The notes under the pieces were generated by a model, which saw only the letters and a program-made list of their open reading frames with translations, searched no databases and was not told the DNA's origin. From positions 310,001-374,000 of the forward strand of contig JAUMBQ010000001.1 in the NCBI GenBank assembly GCA_032119595.1: DNA of 64,000 nucleotides. Direction: 5' to 3'. Made by a program: the position numbers and the translations under genes. Positions within the stretch are counted from its first letter, which is position 1, and every line of letters starts with the position of its first letter. Below, one piece after another: positions 42,052-51,332 of the stretch. This stretch comes from JAGIBJ01 sp032119595 (lineage in GTDB: Bacteria; Actinomycetota; Thermoleophilia; Solirubrobacterales; Solirubrobacteraceae).

Positions 42052-43569
42052 CTACCGCGTGAGCGTCACTACCTGTTCAATACTCGGGCCGCTGATCTTG
42101 AGGCTGACCTTGCGCTTCCCGCGCAGCGCCCGCTTTGCCTTCACCGTAAACCTGAGGGTGAGTGTTGCGTTGCCTGCGGCACTGACTTTGCCTGAGCCCG
42201 TTGCGACGATCGTCTTCCCGCTGCGCGCCTTCAGGCGCAGCTTCGTGCCGGCCTGCAGGCCGCGGACCCTGACCTTCAGGCCTTTGGACAGCGCCGACCC
42301 GAGCTTGGTGCCCGAGACGGTCAGCGAAACCGGGTTGCCGCCGGCCACCACACCGCTGCCGCCCGCTGGAGAGCCGGAGCCACCCACCGGTCCGGCGGCC
42401 GCGCCGACGCGCTGCACGTGCTCGCAGTCAGCGTCGATCGAGTCGATCGCGTCCGCCTTCACGGTGTCGTCGCCCGGGCCGCATTTCACAGCGTCGAGTT
42501 CGCCGTCGACGGCATCGATGATGTCGGCCGCCGAGCCCGGGCTCAGGTCGCAGTGCATCTCGTTGCACCGGCCGGCACGGTCGCCCGAGATGTTGTCCGG
42601 GCCCGCGCCACCGGTGATCGTGTCGTTGCCGTATCCGCCCGTCAGCAGGTCGGCGCCCGCCCCGCCGTCGATGCGGTCGGCGCGATCGGTCCCGTTCAGT
42701 TCGTCGTCGCCGCCCAGACCGAGCAAGATGGCCGAGGAGGTCGCAACCTCACCGGCCGTGACGACGTTGACGCCGTCGTCGCCCGTGAACGTGAGGGCCG
42801 CGCTTGCGCGGAGCTTCTCGACGGAAATGACGTTGTCGGCCTCGTCCACGAAGCCGTCGTTCGCCACACCGTCGAGCGTGACCGCGGCGACGGACTCGGG
42901 GTCGCTCCAGTCGTCCGTGCTGTCGATCCCAGGGCCGCCGTCGATCAGGTCGGCGCCGCGCTCACCGTCGTCGTCGCCGTAGACCACATCGTCGCCGTCG
43001 CCACCCCGCACGATGTCGCTCCCGCGATGCCCGTTCACCACATCGTTCCCGGGGCCGCCGTCGAGGGTGTCGTTCTGGCGCGAGCCTTCGATGGTGTCCT
43101 TGCCGGCGCCGCCGAGGACCGTCAACGGGCCATCGATCTTCGACGCCCGGAAGCGGTCCGCGCCGTCACCGAGGTCGACCCGAAACGCGCCCTCGGGCAT
43201 CGGCGCGCCCAGGACGGTTCCATTCACCAGGTCGTCGCCGCCGAGGACGTTGACCTGGATACCGCCGGAGCCCAGCCCGCAGATGGTGGCCGATTCGTCG
43301 TCGGCAGGGTCGACGCGCAGGCAGCCCGCGCCCGCCTCGGCGTGGTAGACCCGCACGGAGCCGTCGAAGTCGCGGGTGACCGAGACGTCATCGGCGCCGG
43401 TCGTGCCCGTGATGGTCGTCGTGGTGCCGTCGAAGGACGCGGTGTACGGCAAGCCGGCGGCGCTGGCCACGCCTGCCGGGGCCAGGAGTGCAGCGCTGGC
43501 CACGGCGATCGCGAACAGGCCGCGACGCGCTGAGCGACGGGAGGGCTGAGGAAGACTGGCGTGGTGCAT
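42052..43569 (-). CDS. Secreted RTX-type calcium-binding repeat protein
   Basis: The protein has 505 residues. Signal peptide is about 1-37 (ends GVASAAG). Hemolysin-type nonapeptide repeats GGxGxDxxx occur in several runs, for example GGAGKDTIEG, GGPGNDVVNG, GGDGDDVVYG, GGAGADLLTGGYGNDTITG and GGAGPDNISG. Two Cys pairs lie in the flanks. A C-terminal basic beta domain (about 400-505, ending EQVVTLTR) follows a Gly/Ser linker. Such repeats fold as calcium-loaded beta-rolls after secretion. No enzymatic domain is visible, so a surface or adhesive role is likely. The gene lies 79 nt from the protease on the same strand. Confidence 0.88.
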   Translation of the reverse strand: MHHASLPQPSRRSARRGLFAIAVASAALLAPAGVASAAGLPYTASFDGTTTTITGTTGADDVSVTRDFDGSVRVYHAEAGAGCLRVDPADDESATICGLGSGGIQVNVLGGDDLVNGTVLGAPMPEGAFRVDLGDGADRFRASKIDGPLTVLGGAGKDTIEGSRQNDTLDGGPGNDVVNGHRGSDIVRGGDGDDVVYGDDDGERGADLIDGGPGIDSTDDWSDPESVAAVTLDGVANDGFVDEADNVISVEKLRASAALTFTGDDGVNVVTAGEVATSSAILLGLGGDDELNGTDRADRIDGGAGADLLTGGYGNDTITGGAGPDNISGDRAGRCNEMHCDLSPGSAADIIDAVDGELDAVKCGPGDDTVKADAIDSIDADCEHVQRVGAAAGPVGGSGSPAGGSGVVAGGNPVSLTVSGTKLGSALSKGLKVRVRGLQAGTKLRLKARSGKTIVATGSGKVSAAGNATLTLRFTVKAKRALRGKRKVSLKISGPSIEQVVTLTR

Positions 43570-43791
43570 GGAGCGAACCTAGAAACCAACACCGACCCGC
43601 ACATCAGGCACCTCCCCAATCCTTGCCCTGAGCTTTTCGACGCGACGATCTAAGGGTTGCGCCACCCCCAAGACCCTGGCGTGCTCCCCGAGGGCTCTCG
43701 GGGTCCGCTCCGGGTCCCTCCCGATAGGCATGGTGGGCATTTGGCAGCAGTCTGGACTTCACCTGCAACGCTCTCACCCGGAGTCCACCCG

Positions 43792-45096
43792 ATGAACCCC
43801 TCCCACACCGCCCCTCCACCACCGACCGCCGGCCCACATCTGCTCGGCTCCTCGCTCCGCCGCTCCAGCAGCGACCGACTGGTCCTCGGCGTGTGCGGCG
43901 GCGTGGCGGGCGCGACGGGCACCAACGTCACTGCGGTGCGCCTGGGCACCCTGGCCATCTCGGTCGTGCTGCTTCCGGTAGCCCTGCTCGGGTATCTCGT
44001 GACCGCCATGATCATGCCCCGCGACGACGGTGCCACGCTCGTCGGCCCGGGTCGCCGCGATCGGCGCGACGTCGTCACGGCCGTCATCGCGACGATCCTG
44101 TCCGCACCGGTCGTGCTCGGCGCCGCCGACGGGTCGCTGATCACGACGGACGACACCTTCCCGGCGCTGTTCCTGGGCACCATCGCACTGGGGATCGCTC
44201 TGCTCGTGCGCCGTCAGGACCGGAGTCGCGTCGCCACTGCTGTAGCCCCGGGCCAGCCTCCGTCGGCTGCGGCCCATCAGAGCTACACCACCCCAAACCT
44301 CTCCAAGGCGCTGGCCGATGCCCCCGAGGCGCCGACGTTCGTGCGTCCGGGCGTCGGAGGCCCGCCGTCGTCTGACCCACCCACGCCCGGCGAGCCGCCG
44401 GCTCAGCCGGGCCCCCGGCGCCGCGGACTCGCGCTTCCGGTCCTCTCGATCATGGCGCTTATCCCCGCCGTCTTCGCGGTCCTCCTCACCGCTGGCGCCA
44501 TCGACTCCGATTACGGCGCCTGGTCGGTCATGCTCGCGCTTCTGGCGGTGGCCTCCGCGGGAGGCGCCGTCGCGATCGCGATCCTGCGCCCCAGCTACCT
44601 CGGGGCCGGCCTGCTCGTCGCCTTGGCCGCCTCGTTCGGAGCGCTGTCGATCATCGTCAACCAGGTCGGACCCGTCCTCGACGATGGCGTCGGCGAGCGC
44701 ACCTTCCACCCGGGCAGCGTCAACGAGCTTCGCCATCCGTACCTGCTCGGCGTTGGCGAGATGACCATCGACCTGCGCGACCTGCGACTCCCGAAGGGCA
44801 GCCGAACGCCGATTGATGCGACGCTCGGATTTGGCCACCTCCGCGTGATCGTTCCCAAGGGCGCTCGCGTCACCGGGGCGCCGACGACCGACGTGACCGA
44901 CCTCACCGCGAGCGCCGAGCGCACCGGCGCCGCCGCCGCACAAGTCGACGGCGCTCCGGTGATCGAACTCGACCTCGACGTCCGGGGCGCGCAGATCGAC
45001 CTGCTCACGGGCGACGCCATCCATGTCGAGAACCTCACCGTCCTGGGATCCCAGACGACGGGCTTCTGGGGCAGCGAGCCGACGAACCAGCCCTGA
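43792..45096 (+). CDS. PspC-domain membrane protein with C-terminal beta domain
   Basis: The protein has 434 residues from ATG 43792 with GGAG about 9 nt upstream. The PspC domain (about 22-85) has RLVLGVCGGVAGATG and a first helix pair. Further helices follow at about 105-145 and 215-300. A Pro/Gly-rich cytoplasmic linker lies between them. The C-terminal 120 residues form a DUF2154/LiaF-like strand-rich domain (GEMTIDLRDL, GFGHLRVIVPKGARV). In LiaFSR-type systems such a protein restrains the kinase. The stop overlaps the start of a 54-aa gene by 1 nt, in one operon with the kinase and regulator. Confidence 0.87.
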   Translation: MNPSHTAPPPPTAGPHLLGSSLRRSSSDRLVLGVCGGVAGATGTNVTAVRLGTLAISVVLLPVALLGYLVTAMIMPRDDGATLVGPGRRDRRDVVTAVIATILSAPVVLGAADGSLITTDDTFPALFLGTIALGIALLVRRQDRSRVATAVAPGQPPSAAAHQSYTTPNLSKALADAPEAPTFVRPGVGGPPSSDPPTPGEPPAQPGPRRRGLALPVLSIMALIPAVFAVLLTAGAIDSDYGAWSVMLALLAVASAGGAVAIAILRPSYLGAGLLVALAASFGALSIIVNQVGPVLDDGVGERTFHPGSVNELRHPYLLGVGEMTIDLRDLRLPKGSRTPIDATLGFGHLRVIVPKGARVTGAPTTDVTDLTASAERTGAAAAQVDGAPVIELDLDVRGAQIDLLTGDAIHVENLTVLGSQTTGFWGSEPTNQP

Positions 45097-45260
45097 TGAG
45101 CGGTCCGGCCACACCCGCGCTCGCCGCGCTCGTCACGTTGGTTGTGGTCCTCACGAGCATGATCGGGCTGGTGGACGTGCCGGGCCAGGCCTACGCTGGC
45201 CTGCTGCTCGTGCTCGTCGGGCTCGCCGCCCTCGCCTGGGGCCGCGAGGACTCCCGATGA
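45096..45260 (+). CDS. Small two-helix membrane protein, 54 aa
   Basis: The frame starts with the ATG that overlaps the preceding stop (TGATG) and ends with the TGA that overlaps the next ATG. The product MSGPATPALAALVTLVVVL... has two hydrophobic segments (about 8-24 and 30-46) with a short VDVPGQAYA turn and a charged end GREDSR. Exact 1-nt and 4-nt overlaps with both neighbours argue strongly for translation. I do not know the family. It may be a regulatory subunit of the PspC/kinase complex. Confidence 0.75.
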   Translation: MSGPATPALAALVTLVVVLTSMIGLVDVPGQAYAGLLLVLVGLAALAWGREDSR

Positions 45261-46480
45261 GTTCGGCGCGCGGGCCAATGGCCGCCCACCCAGCCGTGGC
45301 GCCCGAGCGCCGCGCCGAGCGCAGCGAAGACGACCGGATCATCGCCGGCGTCTGCGGCGGCCTCGGCCGGTGGCTCAGCGTCGATCCACCGCTGCTGCGC
45401 CTCGCCTTCGCGTGGGGCAGCGCGCTCGGTGGCGCCGGCCTGATTCTCTACGCCGCGCTTGCGGTGGCCCTCCCCGCCGCGCCGGCCGAACTCCAGCACC
45501 GCTCGCGCCCGCTGCCTCGCCGCCTCGCGATCCGGGTCGGCTTCGCTTTGCAGTTCGCCGGCGCCGCGACCTTGCTCTCGGCCCTGGGTCTCGCCCCCGA
45601 CCACGTCGGCGTGCTGATCGTGGCAGCGCTGGCCGCCATCGGAGGAGCGTTGCTGTGGCGCGCGGCGGTCGGTGCCCTCCAAGATCGAGAAACGCCGCGT
45701 TCCGGACTCATCGCCGGCGTGCGCGTGATCGGCGGCATCGCTCTCCTCGGCGCCGGGGCGACCATCAGCCTCCAGCCTGAGGGCGTCGGGTCGGTCGGCG
45801 TCGCGCTGATCGTCGCCGCGACCGTCGCTGGCGGGGCGGCCTTGCTCTTCGGCCCGTCCCTGCGCCGCGCCCGCCAAGATGCCCAGCACGAGCGACTGGA
45901 GCGCATCCGCGCCGATGAGCGCGCCGCGGTCGCCGCTCGCCTGCACGACTCGGTCCTCCAAACCTTCGCGGTGATCCAGCGTCTGGATGACGCGTCGCCG
46001 CGCGTCCAGGGGCTGGCCCGCAGTCAGGAGCGCGAGCTCCGGGCCTGGCTCTACGGCGGCGAGCAGCCCGACGGCCCGCTGACACTCGCAAGCGCCCTGC
46101 GCCACGCCACGGAGGAGGTCGAGCTGCTCCACGGCATCGCCATCGATCTGGTGCAGCCCGTCGACGCGCCGATGGACGCCGACGTAGAGGCGCTGGTGCA
46201 GGCCACGCGCGAAGCGATGGTCAACGTCGCCCGGCACGCCGGTGTCAAGGACGCGTCCGTGCTCGCACGCGTCACGCCGCAGGAGATCGCGATCTACGTA
46301 CGCGATCGCGGCGAAGGCTTCGACCCAGCCGCCGTGAGCCCGGACCGCCGCGGCGTCCGCGACTCGATCGTCGGCCGGATGCAGCGCCACGGCGGCACCG
46401 CGATCGTGACGAGCGAGGTCGGCGATGGCACCGAGGTCGAACTGCGTCTGCCGCGCCGTACGGGAGGATCCGGAGCATGA
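45257..46480 (+). CDS. PspC-domain sensor histidine kinase (DesK/LiaS type)
   Basis: The protein has 407 residues. An N-terminal PspC domain (about 20-80: RIIAGVCGGLGRWLSVDP) is followed by four to five helices up to about 195. Then come a HisKA_3-type acceptor with H230 in ARLHDSVLQTFAVIQ and an ATPase domain with REAMVNVARHAG, VRDRGEGFD and a G2-like end (DGTEVELRLP). Fusion of PspC to a kinase is the actinobacterial membrane-stress type. It should phosphorylate the NarL-type regulator that overlaps its stop by 4 nt. The G1 region reads DRGEGF, so nucleotide binding looks intact. Confidence 0.9.
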   Translation: MSSARGPMAAHPAVAPERRAERSEDDRIIAGVCGGLGRWLSVDPPLLRLAFAWGSALGGAGLILYAALAVALPAAPAELQHRSRPLPRRLAIRVGFALQFAGAATLLSALGLAPDHVGVLIVAALAAIGGALLWRAAVGALQDRETPRSGLIAGVRVIGGIALLGAGATISLQPEGVGSVGVALIVAATVAGGAALLFGPSLRRARQDAQHERLERIRADERAAVAARLHDSVLQTFAVIQRLDDASPRVQGLARSQERELRAWLYGGEQPDGPLTLASALRHATEEVELLHGIAIDLVQPVDAPMDADVEALVQATREAMVNVARHAGVKDASVLARVTPQEIAIYVRDRGEGFDPAAVSPDRRGVRDSIVGRMQRHGGTAIVTSEVGDGTEVELRLPRRTGGSGA

Positions 46481-47127
46481 GCCGTGCGCTGCGCAAGGTC
46501 GTCCTCGTCGACGACCACGAGATCTTTCGCGCCGGACTCCGCGCCGGGCTCGACCGCACGATCCAGGTCGTCGGCGAAGCTGGAACGGTCGAGAGCGCCG
46601 TGCCGCTGATCGTGGCCACCGAGCCGGATGTGGTGCTGCTCGACGTCCACCTGCCTGACGGTGGCGGCCAGACCGTGATCGCCCCCGTCCACCACGAGCG
46701 GCCGGCCGTGAAGTTCCTCGCACTCTCGGTGAGTGATGCGGCCGAGGACGTCGTTGCGACGATCCGCGCTGGCGCTCGGGGGTACGTGACCAAGACCATC
46801 GCGCCAGCCGAGCTCATCGATGCCGTGCATCGCATCGCCGACGGCGACGCCGTCTTCTCACCGTGGCTCGCCGGGTTCGTCCTCGACGCCTTCGGAGGCA
46901 GCGAGCCGCTGGCCCGCGGCGGAGACCCGGAACTCGATCAGCTCACGCCGCGCGAGCAGGAAGTGCTCCTCCTGATCGCACGCGGCTACACGTACAAGGA
47001 GATCGCGGCGAAACTGTTCGTGTCGACGAAGACCGTCGAGACGCATGTGTCCAGCGTGCTGCGAAAGCTCCAGCTTTCCAACCGCAATGAACTCACTCGC
47101 TGGGCAGCAACCCGGCGAATGATCTAG
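46477..47127 (+). CDS. NarL-family response regulator of the PspC operon
   Basis: The protein has 216 residues. Receiver domain: D12/D13, phospho-acceptor D56 in VVLLDVHLPDG, and K in YVTKTIAP, where the usual Pro after Lys is Thr. LuxR-type HTH (about 150-212): LTPREQEVLLLIARG, KTVETHVSSVLRKL. It is the output of the PspC-domain kinase, with which it is translationally coupled, and would activate envelope-stress genes, probably including this operon. Confidence 0.93.
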   Translation: MSRALRKVVLVDDHEIFRAGLRAGLDRTIQVVGEAGTVESAVPLIVATEPDVVLLDVHLPDGGGQTVIAPVHHERPAVKFLALSVSDAAEDVVATIRAGARGYVTKTIAPAELIDAVHRIADGDAVFSPWLAGFVLDAFGGSEPLARGGDPELDQLTPREQEVLLLIARGYTYKEIAAKLFVSTKTVETHVSSVLRKLQLSNRNELTRWAATRRMI

Positions 47128-47145
47128 CCGCCCGCCGGGACGCGC

Positions 47146-47790
47146 TCAGCTCTGGACGCTGAGGTCGCCAGTGCCGGTGCCGGATTCGAGCACCGGCGGC
47201 ACGCCGGGGGCTTCCACTTCGGAGGGGCCGCTGAGGATCGACCGGGCGAGGCGTGCAACGTCGCTGAGTTCCGGCGCCGGCAGGTTCTGACGGATGACGG
47301 TCATCATCAGGCCATCGAGCATCATGAGCATCGCGGCAACCTGGAGCGGACTCTTCGGCGGGTCGGTTGCGGCGGCCGCCGCGAGCGACAGCTTGACGAC
47401 GGCTGACATGTGGTCGCCGTTGAGGTCGCGGAGCTCGGGATCGTGCGCGACGGCCAGGAAGAGTTCGAACCTCGCGATCGTGCGGCTACGGGCCGGGGGT
47501 GAAAGCCAGCGCTCGACCATGGCGGCGATCACGTCGATGACGACGTCGTCCGAGCATGGTGCAGCGGCAGTGAGCTGCTCGCCCATCACGCCCATCTCGA
47601 TCTGGTCGAGCGTGAAGAGGCGGCGCAGCGTCAGGCGCAGCAGGTCGACGCGCTTGCGACAGTAGTACGAGGTCGAGCCCTTGGGGAGCTCAGCCTGGGT
47701 GTCGACGGCAAGGTGCGTCAACCCGCGGATGCCTTTGTCTGCGATCACCTGTAGCGCGGCGTCAGCGATGAGAGTGCGTCTGGGGTCCAC
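47146..47790 (-). CDS. TetR/AcrR-family transcriptional regulator
   Basis: The protein has 214 residues. The N-terminal HTH (about 8-55) has IADAALQVIADKGIRGLTH and the recognition helix GSTSYYCRKRVDLL. The C-terminal ligand domain is all-helical (ERWLSPPARSRT, MLMMLDGLMMTV). It is convergent with the PspC operon, 18 nt apart. The likely target is its own promoter or genes beyond the 335-nt upstream gap. No transporter is adjacent. Confidence 0.9.
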   Translation of the reverse strand: MDPRRTLIADAALQVIADKGIRGLTHLAVDTQAELPKGSTSYYCRKRVDLLRLTLRRLFTLDQIEMGVMGEQLTAAAPCSDDVVIDVIAAMVERWLSPPARSRTIARFELFLAVAHDPELRDLNGDHMSAVVKLSLAAAAATDPPKSPLQVAAMLMMLDGLMMTVIRQNLPAPELSDVARLARSILSGPSEVEAPGVPPVLESGTGTGDLSVQS

Positions 47791-48125
47791 GTTCGATGTT
47801 CCATCGTAGTGCCCCGGCGTACCCTCGTGGGGTGCTTACGCCGCGGGCAGGTTTGGTGCGGACCCCGAAGCCGCCGTCCAAGACTACCGGCGGCCGGACG
47901 CGAAATCGCGACCGACCGCCAGTCCGGCGCACGTCCCGGCACACCTGACTTCCGGCAATCTCTTGGCCTCGTTGGGCGCCACCGCCAGAAGCCCCAGCGG
48001 CGGCACCAAGGTGAGGTAACCCAGAAGGAGAGCGAATTCCCCCGAACCCGCTCTCTACTCACGTAGAGTACGGGATCATCGCCGAACGTGTCAACTGGCG
48101 CTACGTGCGGATTGCCGGCTGGCCC
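47791..48125. other. Gene-free interval, 335 nt
   Basis: It lies between the TetR start and the end of the leftward ter operon. It contains an inverted repeat CTCTAC-TCAC-GTAGAG at 48053-48068 that could be an operator and an AAGGAG at 48025-48030 without a usable start codon after it. An 85-aa plus-strand frame here is not supported by a ribosome site or composition. Confidence 0.5.
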
Positions 48126-48944
48126 TTAGGTGGTCGCTTGAGCGGTCGCCCACCGCAGCGCGTCTTCCGCGATCTGCTGGCCCGCGCCGACGTGACCGGC
48201 CTCCGTCAGACGGGTATCTGGCGGAACGCGATCCTGCTCGACGAGTTCAGCATCGATCGGGCACCAGCGATGTTCGGCCGCCAGGAGCAGTTCGATGTCG
48301 AGGGCCGAGTCGCCCGCAGCCATGAGTTCGTCGATCTCGAGTCGGTCGCGCAGGTGGCGCACCGCGCGCCCCTTGCAGACGCCTTCGGGCAGGGAGTAGA
48401 GCTTGCGGCCGTGGAGGATCGCATGCCAGCCGAACGGCTCCAGCACCGCGTTGGCAGCGGCTTCGAGATCGCCTGGAGCCTGCTCAAGCTCAAGCGTGCA
48501 ATAGAGGAACCGCTTGTCGCAGTCGCGCAGGAGCGGCATCCAATCGACGGTGTCCGGCGACCCGATCTCGAGTTCCAGCATCTGCCTCGCTTCGGAGACG
48601 GATGCGCTCTCTCCGCAGATCCGGTCGACCTCCGCCTTCCAGGTGCGGTCCACCTGGCCACGGTGCAGCAGAGTGGCACCGTTGGCGCAGATGGCCCAGC
48701 CTCGCTCGGCCATCTGCCAGATCGGCGTGATCCGAGCGAGTTGCTCGCGCGACCGGGTCGTGACCGGCACGAACGCGCTCTCCTCCGCCAGCTCCCGTAG
48801 CGCGGCGATCGTGGGCTCTCGAGCGACGGTGATCCCGCGGTCCTTGTAGACCTCGACGACCGGGGCGTCCTCCCCCGGCAGAAGCCGCTTTGCCGAATGA
48901 ACGAGGGTGCGATCGAGATCGCTGGCAAGCACGAAACGGGTCAT
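48126..48944 (-). CDS. HAD-superfamily phosphatase of ter-type cluster
   Basis: The protein has 272 residues. HAD motif I is ASDLDRTLV with D9 and D11. A threonine motif II candidate is FVPVTTRS, and motif IV is AAGDSALDIELL with a Lys upstream (CKGRAV). The Cof-type cap lies in the middle. Such HAD enzymes accompany two PRTase-like proteins and an HpcH-type lyase in ter loci, where they are predicted to dephosphorylate a nucleoside-like product. It is the last gene of the leftward operon, overlapping the upstream gene by 4 nt. Confidence 0.88.
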   Translation of the reverse strand: MTRFVLASDLDRTLVHSAKRLLPGEDAPVVEVYKDRGITVAREPTIAALRELAEESAFVPVTTRSREQLARITPIWQMAERGWAICANGATLLHRGQVDRTWKAEVDRICGESASVSEARQMLELEIGSPDTVDWMPLLRDCDKRFLYCTLELEQAPGDLEAAANAVLEPFGWHAILHGRKLYSLPEGVCKGRAVRHLRDRLEIDELMAAGDSALDIELLLAAEHRWCPIDAELVEQDRVPPDTRLTEAGHVGAGQQIAEDALRWATAQATT

Positions 48945-50077
48945 TGGGCCTTGTCTTCGATCAGCCCGAAACAGGCGTAGACCTCATTGGCGCGCTCGTG
49001 CACGGGCACCCCGCGGTCGCGGGCGAGCATGAGGATGTGGTCGAGCCGGTCCGTGGCGCGCGGGTCGACCACGATGCCCTCCGGGAGGCGGCGTAGTAGG
49101 ACCCGGGTGGTCTCGCCGATGCCCGGCTTGACGCGATGGACGTTCGCGATCCCGAATTCAGCCTGCACGGCCTGCACCTCGCGCAGCCCACGGCCGTCGG
49201 CGGGCGCGAGGTGCTCGGCCGCGTGGAGTCCTGCCTCGACGGCGTCCGGCGAGCCCGAGCCGCCTGGTCCCGCGAAGTGCGCCGCGACGGCATCGACGTA
49301 GTGCCGGGAAACGTCGCGGCGGGCGAACTCGCGGTAGACGCGCACGCCGTGGAACGCGTCCGGCCCCGTGAGGTCGGGGCGGATGATGGTGCGACTGAGC
49401 AGGCCGCTCACGGTGGAGTTCAGGCACGCCGACGGGATCAGTTCGTCGGCCCGTGACGCCGTGAGTTCAGCGACGTGCGCCGGGTCGGTGAGGACCGCCA
49501 GGCGCGACGGGATGCGAATGCCGTGCTGTTCAGCGTGCAGGTCGAGCGCGTCCTGGAGCTCCCATTGGATCGCGCCCTTGCCGGTCCAGCCGTCGACGAA
49601 CACGATGCGCTCGGGGTCATACCGCTCGGTGAGGTACTCCAGCGCACGTGGATCCAGGCCGCGCTCCCGGACGATCGAGACGGTGTAGTGCGGGGCATCG
49701 ATGCCGTCCAGCAGCAGCGCACGGCGCAGGAGGACGCCAACCGGGGTGCCCGCGCGAGCCAGCGACACCAGGACCGGCTGCTCCATGGCCTCCTGCACGA
49801 TGCGCTTGGCCAGCACCTGCGTGAGCAAGGCGATGCGGCCCGCGTGCTCGGCCAGGAGCGACTGGAACAGCGCCTCGTACTCGGCCGTCGGCTCGTATTC
49901 GATCGGCAAGGTCTCGGCGTAGTGCCCGCCGCCCTGCATCAGCTGCTCGCGAACCTCCGTGGGGAGCTCCAGCTCGGCGCCAGCGATCTCGGTCAGCAGC
50001 ATGGTGACGTCACCAGGGAGGTACGAGCCCAGGTGCGGCGGCGTTTGGATCCTGGCCTGTGTGGGGTCAGGGAGCAA
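48941..50077 (-). CDS. PRTase/StiP-family protein of ter-type cluster
   Basis: The protein has 378 residues. The family is PF11202-like (called phosphoribosyltransferase or cysteine protease StiP in databases). The PRPP-loop equivalent is RIVFVDGWTGKGAIQWEL, preceded by VLVSLARAGTPVGVLLRRAL. Ter-associated proteins of this type are thought to act in synthesis of a nucleoside-like metabolite; the reaction is not established. It overlaps the next PRTase gene upstream by 11 nt and the HAD gene downstream by 4 nt. Confidence 0.85.
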   Translation of the reverse strand: MLPDPTQARIQTPPHLGSYLPGDVTMLLTEIAGAELELPTEVREQLMQGGGHYAETLPIEYEPTAEYEALFQSLLAEHAGRIALLTQVLAKRIVQEAMEQPVLVSLARAGTPVGVLLRRALLLDGIDAPHYTVSIVRERGLDPRALEYLTERYDPERIVFVDGWTGKGAIQWELQDALDLHAEQHGIRIPSRLAVLTDPAHVAELTASRADELIPSACLNSTVSGLLSRTIIRPDLTGPDAFHGVRVYREFARRDVSRHYVDAVAAHFAGPGGSGSPDAVEAGLHAAEHLAPADGRGLREVQAVQAEFGIANVHRVKPGIGETTRVLLRRLPEGIVVDPRATDRLDHILMLARDRGVPVHERANEVYACFGLIEDKAQ

Positions 50078-51332
50078 GGGTCACCGCAACGAGTTCGCGC
50101 GCGCCAGCAGCGCCGAGCATGTCGAGGAACGCCTGCCCGCGCTGGCGGTGCGCGGCGTCCTGGAAGTGCACGACGATGGCGGGCCGTCGATCGGCGTGCA
50201 CGTTGTAGGCAAAGCCGGGGACCTCGAGGTCGTCCGGGTTGGGGAACGCCAGCCCGTCGCGAATCGGGTAGTCCGGAAGGTCGCTCACGAGCACCGGGCT
50301 GCGGGTGCTGGAGCTCGTAAGGGCTCCGGCGAGCACCGCACTGCGCTGCGCGAAGGCTAGGTGCTCGCCAGTGCCGAGCACCAGCGCTCCTCCAGGCAAC
50401 GGTCCGACTCCCGCCGCGCCGCAGACCGACGCTCCGGCGAGTTCGAGGCGGGCCGTGCGGTCTTGACCCTCGTGCTGGAGCGCGCCCTCAAAGCCGATCA
50501 CGACGTCTCGAACGGTCGCGGTGTTCGGCGCGACCAGCCGCTGGGCCGGAAGGCGGCCGCCGCTCCAGCCAGCCTCCGTGCGGTCCTCGGCGTCGCGCGT
50601 CGCAAGGGCCACGACATCGATGGTCACTCCCAGCCGGGCCGCGGTCGCCTCGATCGGGCCGCCGGCTGCCGCCAGTTCACCCCGTCCGTCGAGCAGGGCG
50701 GCAATGACGTACCGGTCGCGTGGATGCTCGGCGTGGAGCACCTCGATGAGATTGCAGGCCGTCGATCCCGTGGTGAGTTCGTCATCCACCAGCACCAGGG
50801 TGCCGTCAGGCCAGCCGTCGGCCGGCCGCGCGATCCACTGATCCGGAGCATGGGAATGCGACTCGTCAAACCGCAGCCCACGCTCGGCGATCGCGGACTG
50901 GCGCGTCGTGGTCTGCCACCACGCAGCGTCCAGGGCGCTGGCGACCTGCTCGGCGAGCGCGGTCGCCGTCTCGGCGAAGCCGACGACCACGAACGACTCA
51001 AAGGGTTCGTCGCCCAGGCCGGGGCCGGCGTCGTCCGCCAAGCCCCAGGCGGCGGCCATACCGGGAGGACGCGGGTCGGCGACGGTGCCGGCCGGCGCGG
51101 CCTCGATCGCGTCGACGAACGCAAGCGCGGCCTCGTCGGTGCCTTCGAGCAGCACGGTGCGCGCGGCCTCCGCTCGCTGGTCGCCTGCGACGAGCAGGCC
51201 GAGCGCGAGCCCCGAGAGCCGGCAGCGCGCAGCGCCCACCGGAAGGTGCTTGCCGAGCACGGTGGAGACGAGCAGGAAGGAACGCCGCGGGTTGTGACGC
51301 TCCGCGATGCGGACCAACGCCTCAGCGCCCAC
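50067..51332 (-). CDS. Phosphoribosyltransferase with C-terminal TRSP domain
   Basis: The protein has 421 residues. The N-terminal PRTase domain (about 20-260) has the clear PRPP-binding motif LVLVDDELTTGSTACNL. The C-terminal TRSP-like domain (about 270-421) includes GALVLGTGEHLAFAQR and FAYNVHADRRPAIVVHFQD. This PRTase_2-TRSP pairing is characteristic of ter biosynthetic modules. It may couple a base to PRPP and bind a further substrate through TRSP. It overlaps both neighbours by 11 nt. Confidence 0.87.
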   Translation of the reverse strand: MGAEALVRIAERHNPRRSFLLVSTVLGKHLPVGAARCRLSGLALGLLVAGDQRAEAARTVLLEGTDEAALAFVDAIEAAPAGTVADPRPPGMAAAWGLADDAGPGLGDEPFESFVVVGFAETATALAEQVASALDAAWWQTTTRQSAIAERGLRFDESHSHAPDQWIARPADGWPDGTLVLVDDELTTGSTACNLIEVLHAEHPRDRYVIAALLDGRGELAAAGGPIEATAARLGVTIDVVALATRDAEDRTEAGWSGGRLPAQRLVAPNTATVRDVVIGFEGALQHEGQDRTARLELAGASVCGAAGVGPLPGGALVLGTGEHLAFAQRSAVLAGALTSSSTRSPVLVSDLPDYPIRDGLAFPNPDDLEVPGFAYNVHADRRPAIVVHFQDAAHRQRGQAFLDMLGAAGARELVAVTLAP

